From a virus: 28,791 nucleotides of DNA. This document shows positions 6,047 through 12,620 of the stretch, piece after piece. The translations under genes and the position numbers were made by a program. The stretch covers positions 1-28,791 of IMG/VR virus record IMGVR_UViG_3300009079_000087; one strand, given 5' to 3'. Position 1 is the stretch's first letter, and each line of letters begins with the position of its first letter. The notes under the pieces are model-generated. The model was not told the DNA's origin and ran no database searches. It saw only the letters and a program-made list of their open reading frames with translations.

Positions 6047-6741
6047 TTCCTAGTAGTATAGATAAGATTCTACCTAGTACTGGTAAAGCTTTTTATTTGG
6101 ACGCTCTTAATAAAGCTAAGGTTAAAGGTTATGATGACGTGGTAAGCCACAGGATTGCTTGGAGTGTTACTAAGGATAAGTTTAAGAAGAACAGTGAGGG
6201 TTTAATCGCTCTTAGTGAGGACTTTGTTAAACCTGAACTTCTTAGTTTCAGTCTTAACAGTGATGGGGCGGAATTGGTTATTAATGGTGATGGTGACGGG
6301 TTCTTCTTTGAGGGTACTCTTGCTAATGTTTTTGATTCCTTTATTACTAGTAGTGGTTTTAGTAGGAAATTTGATGAGGAAGCTTTGCTTAGTTTAGCTG
6401 AGCAAATAAATAGTATGGGTAGTACCATGCCTGACTTTAATCATTCTGAGCTAACTAAGGTTCTTGAGTCTACTAGTGATCCTGAAGCTATTCTTAATAG
6501 TTTAAAGAAGAGGAAGGGTTTAATCACTGAAATTAAAGCTGTGGTTAAAGATGGTCACTTATGGGTCAGGGGTAAACTTGACTCTAGGTATAAGAGCATG
6601 GTTAATAGGCTTAAAGGTATTAGTATTGAGAGTCTTGCTACTAATATTAAGGGTGGCTTAGTTAAAGGTGCTAAGTATTTAGGTTTTACTTTTACTGATA
6701 AACCTCAGATGAAACAAGCTAAGGTTATGAAAGTAGAATAA
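6043..6741 (+). CDS. ChaB domain fused to a prohead protease
   Basis: 232 aa with two parts. Residues ~3-60 match the ChaB pattern: PSTGKAFYLDALNKAKVKGY, then HRIAWSVTKDKF and a final G-hydrophobic step. Residues ~75-232 look like an HK97-type prohead serine protease: candidate His134 in MPDFNHSEL, candidate Ser194 in LKGISIESL, then YLGFTFTDKP and a basic tail. Such proteases cleave scaffold and capsid proteins before DNA packaging, and the order portal-protease-scaffold-capsid fits. The protease assignment rests on motif spacing and synteny. The role of the ChaB part is unknown; it might guide the protein into the procapsid. Start overlaps the portal stop (ATGA). Confidence 0.75.
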   Translation: MIPSSIDKILPSTGKAFYLDALNKAKVKGYDDVVSHRIAWSVTKDKFKKNSEGLIALSEDFVKPELLSFSLNSDGAELVINGDGDGFFFEGTLANVFDSFITSSGFSRKFDEEALLSLAEQINSMGSTMPDFNHSELTKVLESTSDPEAILNSLKKRKGLITEIKAVVKDGHLWVRGKLDSRYKSMVNRLKGISIESLATNIKGGLVKGAKYLGFTFTDKPQMKQAKVMKVE

Positions 6742-6776
6742 TTAGTATTTTTTTAGTGTTGAATTGGTGAATTTAG

Positions 6777-7337
6777 ATGAAGATTGGATTAGTAGTATAC
6801 TTAGTTGAAGGTACAAGTGTTAATTACAAAGATGAACTTAATAGTTTAATTAAGGGTGACGTAGTTGTTTCGTATCATAGTTCTGGTAGTGTTAGTGACG
6901 CTTTTAATAAAGGTGCTAAGGAGTTAATTGGTGCTGGTTGTGATAAGCTTGTTTTCTTGCAGAGTTACGCTAAGATTCTTGATGGTGACGTTATTAGTGT
7001 TCTTGCTAAGTTACCTGGTCATTTTAATTTAGTTAGTGATCAGCCTAATTTATTAGAGGATTACTTGTTCTGTATTAGTAGTGAGGCTTTTTCTAGTTTT
7101 GATTCATTATATTCTACTTATTTGTATTTGTATGATTTCTTTATTAAGCAGCACGGTGTTCTTGGTATTAGCCATGTTCCTTCTGTGAATATTAGTGGTG
7201 TTAGTGTTGATTATAGTTTGTTGCCTATTAAGTCTAATTTCGAATACTTTTTTAGTAATGACGAGGAGTACTTCGCTGTTAAGTATGGTGTTAGGATTAG
7301 CCAGGCTGGTTCCTTGGTTGAAAGGGGTGCTTTATGA
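6777..7337 (+). CDS. Glycosyltransferase-like (GT-A) protein, short
   Basis: 186 aa. The N-terminal half resembles the nucleotide-binding part of family 2 GT-A enzymes: a first strand MKIGLVVYLVEG, then VVVSYHSSGSVSDAFNKGAK with the NKG step common in that family, then DKLVFLQSYAKI, where the usual DxD metal motif would be expected but is not evident (QSY). The C-terminal half is unlike known acceptors to my eye. A GGTGA site precedes ATG 6777. The stop overlaps the next, also glycosyltransferase-like gene by ATGA, so they may act together. With the metal motif lost, this one may be a catalytically dead partner or virion protein. Confidence 0.5.
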   Translation: MKIGLVVYLVEGTSVNYKDELNSLIKGDVVVSYHSSGSVSDAFNKGAKELIGAGCDKLVFLQSYAKILDGDVISVLAKLPGHFNLVSDQPNLLEDYLFCISSEAFSSFDSLYSTYLYLYDFFIKQHGVLGISHVPSVNISGVSVDYSLLPIKSNFEYFFSNDEEYFAVKYGVRISQAGSLVERGAL

Positions 7338-8062
7338 GTAGTCCTAAAGTTCTTGTTGGTGTTGTTACTTATAGTGGTAAGCATTATATTTTTCCTAAGA
7401 ATTATGATGCGATTAGTAATCTTAGTTATCCTAATTATGATTTTATTATTGTTGATAATACTAGTCATAAGAGTTACACTTCTAAACTTAGGCGTGAGGG
7501 TTATAAGAATGTTCACTGGGTTGGTAGGGGCGTGATTGATAAGAATAGCCGTATGGCTTTAACTAAGAGCCAGAACTATATTAGGGAAAAGTTTATAAAT
7601 GAAGGCTATGATTTTTTAATGCTTATAGAGAGCGACTTACTACCTGATAGGAACATAATACAAAGACTTATGAGTCATGCCAAACCAGTAGTAGGTTCTG
7701 TCTATTACTTAGGTACAAATAAGGTTAAGTTTCCTTGCATATTCTTAAGAGAAGGTGAAGGTAGCAAAATTTTAGGAGTAACTGAAACTTTCCCAGGTCA
7801 CAAAAACGTTAATATGGCTGAAATTAATGCTTTCCTTGACGGATCGCTTAAAAAGGTTCATGGTTGTGGTTTTGGGTGTACGCTTATAAGAAGGGACGTA
7901 GTTAAGAAGTTTCCTTTCTGGTATGATGAAAGGTTTGCTGACAAGCACAGTGACGTATATTTTTATATGGATACTGAGAACAATAATATTCCTGTATACG
8001 TTGATACCAGCGTTATTGTTCCGCACTTCCCAAGTGACTGGAATTTAGTAAAGGATAGATAA
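7334..8062 (+). CDS. GT-A family glycosyltransferase
   Basis: 242 aa with a GT-A layout: strand KVLVGVVTYSGKHY, then YDFIIVDNTSHKSY, a sugar-nucleotide site region YDFLMLIESDLLPDRNII with ESD near residues 99-101 as the probable metal-binding motif, AKPVVGSVYYLG, the acceptor-side HGCGFGCTLIRRDVV near 176-190, and a late acidic motif KHSDVYFYMD near 204-213. This pattern (acidic metal motif, G.G..LI+R, DVYF) is typical of phage and bacterial family 2-like transferases. The position inside the head cassette suggests glycosylation of a virion protein, most simply the capsid. Codon use changes sharply near codon 86. Confidence 0.68.
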   Translation: MSSPKVLVGVVTYSGKHYIFPKNYDAISNLSYPNYDFIIVDNTSHKSYTSKLRREGYKNVHWVGRGVIDKNSRMALTKSQNYIREKFINEGYDFLMLIESDLLPDRNIIQRLMSHAKPVVGSVYYLGTNKVKFPCIFLREGEGSKILGVTETFPGHKNVNMAEINAFLDGSLKKVHGCGFGCTLIRRDVVKKFPFWYDERFADKHSDVYFYMDTENNNIPVYVDTSVIVPHFPSDWNLVKDR

Positions 8063-8075
8063 GAGGTATAATAGA

Positions 8076-8462
8076 ATGGTTGAAAAGATTGAAATGGACT
8101 CTAGGCTTAAACACTTAGAAAATTTAGAAAGAGAATTAAAGATTTATGAAGAAGATCACAAAGACACAAGTGAAGCTATAAGTATAGTTGAAAAGAAACT
8201 TAGTATAACTAAGCAAATGGATGCTATAAAATTTGATAACTTTATGCCTAACTATGAGAAGGTGCTTTGGAAATTCGAACAAGATCCTAAATTTATTGAA
8301 TTAACAAAGGAGTTACACTTAATAGAAGCACAGTCTAATATTAAGAAGATGACTTTATCCTTAAAAAGTGGCACTGACACTCTAAGAAAATTAGAGGAGA
8401 ACATTAAGAGTGCTAATGATGAAATTACTCGGATCAAAGCTTTAATAGGTGACGCACAATGA
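8076..8462 (+). CDS. 128-aa coiled-coil protein, possible scaffold component
   Basis: Nearly all helix with heptad-like hydrophobics in two stretches (residues ~5-50: LKHLENLERELKIYEED..., and ~85-128: LKSGTDTLRKLEENIKSAND). AGAGGT precedes ATG 8076. It overlaps the following scaffold-like gene by ATGA and lies between protease and capsid genes, so it is probably an assembly factor, such as an extra scaffold or a protein bound to the procapsid. No catalytic motif. Confidence 0.65.
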   Translation: MVEKIEMDSRLKHLENLERELKIYEEDHKDTSEAISIVEKKLSITKQMDAIKFDNFMPNYEKVLWKFEQDPKFIELTKELHLIEAQSNIKKMTLSLKSGTDTLRKLEENIKSANDEITRIKALIGDAQ

Positions 8463-8869
8463 GTGAAGAAAACGTTAAAGTAAGCCAAGAAGATTTTGCT
8501 AAAGCAGAAGCTGAAGTTAAGTTAATGGAAGAACGTAGAAAGAAAGAAGTAGAGTCTTTACTGAAAGAAGCTGAAACTAAAGGCAAAGAAGAAGCTATGA
8601 AGTCATACGAAGAAGCAGAGAAGTCTAAGAAGGACGCTGAAGAAAAAGCTAAGATGGCTAAAGAATTAGCTGAGTATAAAGCTAAGTTAGAAGAACAGGA
8701 AAAGTCCAGGGCTGAATTTGAGAAAAGACTTGCTGAAATAGAAACTAGGAAACAAGGTGCTGCTAGTAATAAGAGCCCTTTTGATGAGATTAAAAGCAAG
8801 ATGACTGAAGAAGATATTAAGAATGCTGAGTATGAGAGCTGGATAGCTTTCAGATCTAGACAAAATTAA
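8459..8869 (+). CDS. Capsid scaffolding protein
   Basis: 136 aa, about 45 percent Glu plus Lys, with one long predicted coiled coil over residues ~10-95 (FAKAEAEVKLMEERRKKEVE onward). A short C-terminal segment DEIKSKMTEEDIKNAEYESW with aromatic and basic residues resembles the capsid-binding hook of scaffolds. It directly precedes the major capsid gene, the standard scaffold position, and its start is coupled to the upstream gene. Scaffolds line the procapsid and are removed by the protease, here probably the protein at 6043-6741. No sequence family is recognised, so the call rests on shape and place. Confidence 0.75.
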   Translation: MSEENVKVSQEDFAKAEAEVKLMEERRKKEVESLLKEAETKGKEEAMKSYEEAEKSKKDAEEKAKMAKELAEYKAKLEEQEKSRAEFEKRLAEIETRKQGAASNKSPFDEIKSKMTEEDIKNAEYESWIAFRSRQN

Positions 8870-8930
8870 ATTTACTAATCTTTGTTGAATTGTTGAAGAG
8901 TAAAAAATAAGAATTTTAGAGGTAAATATA

Positions 8931-9836
8931 ATGATAGAAGTAATTAAAAACGCAATAGATGCTAACGCTTTCGTTAGTACAAGTGCTAGTGCAGGGTATG
9001 TTAATCCTGTGTACTGGGATAAACAATTAAGAAAATATGCAGAACAAAATATGGTAATCACAAGATTCGCTAAAGTAATTGATACTTTACTTGGTCAAGA
9101 TGGTAGCAGTATAAATGTAAGTTTAAACGTTGCTCCAACTATGGCTGCTGCTCTTGTAGAAAGCACATTAGGATCTGTAAGTGCTGTGACAATGACTCAA
9201 GTAGTTTACACACCTACTGAATATGGTAAATTCTTCCAATTAAGTGATAAAGAAGCAAGAAGAAGTTTCTTTGACGCAATGGAGGATATGTCTATGAAAG
9301 GTGGATATTCACTTGCTCTTAAAAGAGATGATTTCGCTTACGACTTATTAGTTGCTGGTGCTGGAAATGCAGTTGTAGCTAATGGTGTTGATGCTAGTGC
9401 TTTAGCTTCAAGTGATAGTATTGACTATGATGATATTGTTGATGCAATAACTTTAATCAAAACTGACTTATACAAGCCTAGAGCTTTAGTTGTTAGTCCT
9501 GGTGGAGCTGGTCAATTATTAAAACTTCCACAATTTGCTAGAGCAGATTACGCTGGTGACAGTGATGCTTTCAGAAGAGGATTAGTTGGAAAAGTTGCTG
9601 GTATTGAAGTTTATGAAAGTACAGTTGTTGCACCTGCTACAAACGTATCCACTGCTATATTAATAGGAGAAACTCAATTGGGCGAACCTGCATTTGGTAT
9701 AGCTAGAAAAGCTTTACCTACTATGAGAACTGAATACGATGTTCTTGGTAGATTTACTACTATTGGTATAGTTGAAGAGTGGGATATGAAAGTAGAAAGA
9801 GCAAACGCTTTCGCTACAATCAAGTACTACGAATAA
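8931..9836 (+). CDS. Major capsid protein, HK97 fold
   Basis: 301 aa. Features expected of HK97-fold coats are visible: an N-terminal arm (about 1-30), NPVYWDKQLRKYAEQNMVIT, an E-loop-like stretch around residues 50-90, then a P-domain helix, the segment KPRALVVSPGGAGQLLKLPQ, the loop RRGLVGKVAGIEVYESTVV of the A-domain, and a C-terminal strand EEWDMKVERANAFATIKY. All 13 Arg codons are AGA and Gln is CAA, unlike the AGG/CAG-using neighbours, which fits very high expression. AGAGGT precedes the start, and a weak TATA-like TTAAATTT near 8868 could give the gene its own transcript. A hairpin terminator overlaps the stop. Confidence 0.9.
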   Translation: MIEVIKNAIDANAFVSTSASAGYVNPVYWDKQLRKYAEQNMVITRFAKVIDTLLGQDGSSINVSLNVAPTMAAALVESTLGSVSAVTMTQVVYTPTEYGKFFQLSDKEARRSFFDAMEDMSMKGGYSLALKRDDFAYDLLVAGAGNAVVANGVDASALASSDSIDYDDIVDAITLIKTDLYKPRALVVSPGGAGQLLKLPQFARADYAGDSDAFRRGLVGKVAGIEVYESTVVAPATNVSTAILIGETQLGEPAFGIARKALPTMRTEYDVLGRFTTIGIVEEWDMKVERANAFATIKYYE

Positions 9837-9874
9837 GCTTAGGCTTATTCATTTTTTATTTTTTTATTTTTTTT
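9831..9874 (+). terminator. Hairpin plus T-rich terminator after the capsid gene
   Basis: GAATAAGC (9831-9838) and GCTTATTC (9843-9850) form a perfect 8-bp stem with loop TTAG, followed by 24 bases that are all T except two A. The stop codon of the capsid gene (9834-9836) lies within the stem. It separates the head genes from the neck genes. Confidence 0.85.
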
Positions 9875-9886
9875 GGGGTTATATTT

Positions 9887-10558
9887 ATGGTTATGTATAC
9901 TACACTTGTTGATGTTGAGAATGAAATTAGGGCAGAGTTTGCTTTTGATAATGATACTATTCCTAGCAGTCAGGCTGTCACTGAGTGGATTGGTCAGGCT
10001 AGTAGTGAGGTTGATTTAAGAACGGATAATATGTATAGTAGCACTCTTAGTTCTAGTGTTTATCTTGACAGTGATGGTAGTGGTGTTTTATTGTTACCTA
10101 CTAATCCTATTATTAGTATTAGTGAGCTTCGTTATAATAAGAGTCCTATGGGTGTGACTCCTGAGTGGGTTACTCTTGTTAATGGTGACACTTTTGATTA
10201 TTATTATTATTCTGATACTGGTGCTATTCATTTCATTAATGGGGATGATAGTACTAATAATTTAATACCTGGTAGGGGTAGTAGGAAGTTCTGTGTTACT
10301 TATACTAGTGGTTATAAGACTGTTCCTAGTTATATTAAGAGGTTAGTGACTTTAATGGTTGCTAAGAGAGTTATTTTATCGTTGGTTAGTAGTCAAGCTA
10401 ATGTTGAGGGTGGTAGTATCCAGGTGGGTACTATTAAGGTTAGTGACCCGTCTAATTTTAGTTTGAGTACTATTAAAGGTATTGATGCTGAAGTTAAGGA
10501 TTTGTTTAGTAATCTTGGCTTGGATTTTAAAGTTTTTAAAATTAGTAAGGTTTATTAA
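9887..10558 (+). CDS. Head-tail connector (adaptor) protein
   Basis: The start is set at ATG 9887, after the terminator; an upstream frame inside the capsid gene would add an unlikely hydrophobic leader. The 223-aa product has the helical core of the gp6/gp15-like adaptor family (DVENEIRAEFAFDNDTIPSS, then VTEWIGQASSEVDLRTDN near the N-terminus). It continues with a beta-rich insertion (VYLDSDGSGVLLLPTNPIIS, WVTLVNGDTFDYYY) and a helical end (VPSYIKRLVTLMVAKRVI). Adaptors form the ring below the portal. First gene after the capsid is the usual place. GGGGTT is the only ribosome site candidate. Confidence 0.75.
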   Translation: MVMYTTLVDVENEIRAEFAFDNDTIPSSQAVTEWIGQASSEVDLRTDNMYSSTLSSSVYLDSDGSGVLLLPTNPIISISELRYNKSPMGVTPEWVTLVNGDTFDYYYYSDTGAIHFINGDDSTNNLIPGRGSRKFCVTYTSGYKTVPSYIKRLVTLMVAKRVILSLVSSQANVEGGSIQVGTIKVSDPSNFSLSTIKGIDAEVKDLFSNLGLDFKVFKISKVY

Positions 10559-10560
10559 AG

Positions 10561-10818
10561 ATGGCTGTTAGAAATATAATTAATGAGGAAATCGCTATAA
10601 TGAAGACTGATATTAATTATTTAAAAGAAGGCGTCAGCGATCTTAAAAATATGTTTAAGGAGTTCGTTGATAAAGCAGACAGTAAGTACGCTACAAAGGA
10701 AGAGCTGTTCGAGATTAAGAACATGGCTAGTTGGAATAGGGATAGAATAATGGACTTGGTTTATAAAGCAGGGGTTATTATTGGTATTCTTTACATAGTT
10801 TTCGGTACAGGTGTATAA
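10561..10818 (+). CDS. 85-aa coiled-coil protein with C-terminal membrane segment (XhlA-like)
   Basis: Residues ~5-60 are helical with a heptad pattern (NEEIAIMKTDINYLKEGVSD, then LKNMFKEFVDKADSKY), and residues ~67-83 are one membrane segment (VYKAGVIIGILYIVFGT) preceded by SWNRDRIMDL. Coiled coil, Trp/Arg and terminal TM is the plan of XhlA-type haemolysin/holin-accessory proteins. The place, between connector and head-closure genes, is unusual for a lysis gene. It begins two bases after the connector stop and overlaps the next gene. It could be a small holin or a membrane protein for virion exit. Confidence 0.65.
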   Translation: MAVRNIINEEIAIMKTDINYLKEGVSDLKNMFKEFVDKADSKYATKEELFEIKNMASWNRDRIMDLVYKAGVIIGILYIVFGTGV

Positions 10819-11185
10819 GTTGGTTAACGCTACTAGTATTCAGAGTAGGATAATTAAGAAATTATTTGTTGGTCTTGGTACTACTGCTACTCTTCAAGTG
10901 AATACTCCTACTTATAATAATCGTGGTGATATGACTGAGGTTCTCGGTGCTGCTTCCACGTTAACTGTTGTTCCTTTTTTAGAGAATACTAATGTTAGTG
11001 CTTTCTTTGAGTTTAGTAAGAGTGCTAAAGGTGATTTGTTCATGGTTGTTAAGCACGACGTTGTTGTTGGTGTTGACGACATTATTAATTTTAATAGTAA
11101 GGTTTATAAAGTAATCCTTGTAGAGAATTATTCTTTGAAGGGAGTTAATTTATGCCAAATACTTACGCTTACCGAATCATTATAG
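10811..11185 (+). CDS. Head-closure (stopper) protein
   Basis: 124 aa, beta-rich. The order strand-loop-strand with a long central loop (TATLQVNTPTYNNRGDMTEV...), KHDVVVGVDDIINFNSKVYK and ending VNLCQILTLTESL fits the small beta-barrel head-completion proteins (SPP1 gp16/lambda FII-like) in length and position after the connector. Start is GTG 10811, overlapping the preceding stop; a TTG nine bases later is possible. The family is not recognised by sequence alone. Confidence 0.6.
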   Translation: MYKLVNATSIQSRIIKKLFVGLGTTATLQVNTPTYNNRGDMTEVLGAASTLTVVPFLENTNVSAFFEFSKSAKGDLFMVVKHDVVVGVDDIINFNSKVYKVILVENYSLKGVNLCQILTLTESL

Positions 11186-11254
11186 GTTAATGGTTCTTGT
11201 CTATGCACACAGGAGGTTGTGTGGGAAGATTATAAAAATTTGTTGTGATTAAAA

Positions 11255-11671
11255 ATGACTATAAGTGATGCTACACTAACTAATGATATTTATGATGCTG
11301 TTTATACTAAGATTAGCACTGGTACTTTAGTTGCTGGTTTAAGTCCTAAGTTCACAGGTATTTATCCTGATGAAAAGACTAATTTGTCTAATCCTATAAT
11401 TGTTATAAGTCCAGTTAGTAGAAGTTTTTCTAACGCGTTCTTTAACGGTGCTAGTACTTATAAGTTTGTTGACGAGTTAGGTATTAACATAGTGGTTTTC
11501 AGCAAGAAGTCTATTCATGTTGATGAGTTATGTGATGCTATTAGTGCTCGTTTCCTTACGCCTATTAGTGGTCTTAATTTGGTTAGTTATAATGAGAGTG
11601 AGAACTTCGTAGTTATTAATGATCAGCCTGTTAGGAGTAAAACTATTAGTGTTAGTTGGGATAGAAAATGA
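11255..11671 (+). CDS. Tail terminator/completion protein
   Basis: 138 aa alpha/beta protein. An N-terminal helix (TNDIYDAVYTKISTG), FTGIYPDEKTNLSNPIIVIS, then a strand VDELGINIVVFSKKSIHVDE and helix LCDAISARFL, ending in a strand KTISVSWDRK. This pattern (helix, Pro-rich strand, helix after a beta strand) matches the tail-completion proteins of lambda U/gp17 type, and the place between head closure and tail tube agrees. The 70-bp gap before it has no gene and holds a small CACAC/GTGTG hairpin. Stop overlaps the next start (ATGA). Confidence 0.55.
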   Translation: MTISDATLTNDIYDAVYTKISTGTLVAGLSPKFTGIYPDEKTNLSNPIIVISPVSRSFSNAFFNGASTYKFVDELGINIVVFSKKSIHVDELCDAISARFLTPISGLNLVSYNESENFVVINDQPVRSKTISVSWDRK

Positions 11672-12096
11672 TTAAGATTGATGTTAGGGTTGATGATAAG
11701 AATGTTAAGCGTAGGCTTAATAACTTACAGAAAGCTATTGATTCAGGCGTTCCTGCTGACTTAAACATGGCTGGTAGGAAGCTTAGGGATTTAGTTAAGC
11801 TTGATATGCCTAAAGATACTGGTAGTAGTGCTCAGAGTATTATAGTTAGCAGAAGGGACTTTAAAGGCAGTAAGGCTTTATTGTTGACTCAGAGTTTTAA
11901 ACCTCATCCTGAGAAGTCATGGAATGGTGCCTGGTTTAATATACCAAGGTGGATGTTTAGAGCTAGTACAAGTAAGGTTGTAAAGCATTATGTTAAGAGT
12001 GGAAATGTTGCACAGATGAGAAAAGCACCGAGTATGGTGTTTAAAGAGTTTAAGACTAAGATTGTTAGTCGGTTTAAATATAGTTGGAGAAAGTGA
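11668..12096 (+). CDS. HK97 gp10-like neck protein
   Basis: 142 aa, basic. The N-terminal pattern IKIDVRVDDKNVKRRLNNLQ with AGRKLRDLVKLDMPKDTGSS is the signature of HK97 gp10-type minor tail/neck proteins (helix, then P.DTG, then a hydrophobic strand SIIVSRR). The second half, with conserved aromatic and Pro residues (PHPEKSWNGAWFNIPRWMF), is not recognised. These proteins sit at the head-tail joint. It overlaps the tail-terminator gene by ATGA and ends six bases before the tail tube gene. Confidence 0.65.
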   Translation: MIKIDVRVDDKNVKRRLNNLQKAIDSGVPADLNMAGRKLRDLVKLDMPKDTGSSAQSIIVSRRDFKGSKALLLTQSFKPHPEKSWNGAWFNIPRWMFRASTSKVVKHYVKSGNVAQMRKAPSMVFKEFKTKIVSRFKYSWRK

Positions 12097-12102
12097 AGAT
12101 TT

Positions 12103-12615
12103 ATGGCAGATACAAGTATTAATAAGGATAATGTAACAATTTATGTTGCTGCAGCAGATGTTGATGGAAGTTCATTAGCTAGTAGTAATAGTGTTGTTGG
12201 TGAAATAACAAGTGTTAGTTGGAGTGGTTTAGAACCTCAAAGAGAAACAGTTAATGTTTATGGTGGTCAAGTTAGAAAGAAACAGCCTAGAACAGATTAT
12301 GAAGTGTCTATGGAAGTTTTATTAAGCGGAGCTAGTGCTACTACTATTGAGAGATGGCAAAAACTATTTATGAGTGATGGTACAAGTACAAGTGATCCTG
12401 TTAATAGCATGATTATGATAGAAGCTCTTAAAGGAAGTGTTTATGATTCTACTGGGTTTAATAATGCAGAAATAACAACTCTTAGCTTTGATGCTCCTGC
12501 AGATGACAGTGTGACTATGAGTCTTACTTTCACAGGTAGTAGTACATCAGAATTAGGAGCTGCTAATGTTAAGTCAAGTGCGTTAGTTCATAGTTCAGCG
12601 TTTTTTAGTTGGTAA
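12103..12615 (+). CDS. Major tail tube protein
   Basis: 170 aa, right size for a siphovirus tube subunit. It is beta-rich with the expected elements: VVGEITSVSWSGLEPQRETV, then VYGGQVRKKQPRTDYEVSME, a helix ATTIERWQKLF, and a late strand DSVTMSLTFTGSS. All four Arg codons are AGA, Gln is mainly CAA and codons are A-ending. The major capsid gene shares this set and the tail genes around it do not, which points to a very abundant protein. Position just before a large virion protein and the tail chaperones supports it. Confidence 0.82.
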   Translation: MADTSINKDNVTIYVAAADVDGSSLASSNSVVGEITSVSWSGLEPQRETVNVYGGQVRKKQPRTDYEVSMEVLLSGASATTIERWQKLFMSDGTSTSDPVNSMIMIEALKGSVYDSTGFNNAEITTLSFDAPADDSVTMSLTFTGSSTSELGAANVKSSALVHSSAFFSW

Positions 12616-12620
12616 TTAAC

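Noticed and set aside
9779-9886. Longer N-terminus for the connector, starting within the capsid gene
   Set aside because: The extension would cross the terminator and encode a Phe/Ile-rich leader from the T tract. ATG 9887 is after the terminator and gives a normal connector start.
11194-11235. 10-codon ORF ATG CAC ACA ... TAA
   Set aside because: Too short and with no coupling to neighbours; the region is better seen as a spacer with a small hairpin.
11229-11240. TATA-like ATTATAAAA before the tail terminator gene
   Set aside because: Its centre is only about 21 bp from the ATG, so the start would fall inside the gene. It may be chance in A/T-rich spacer.
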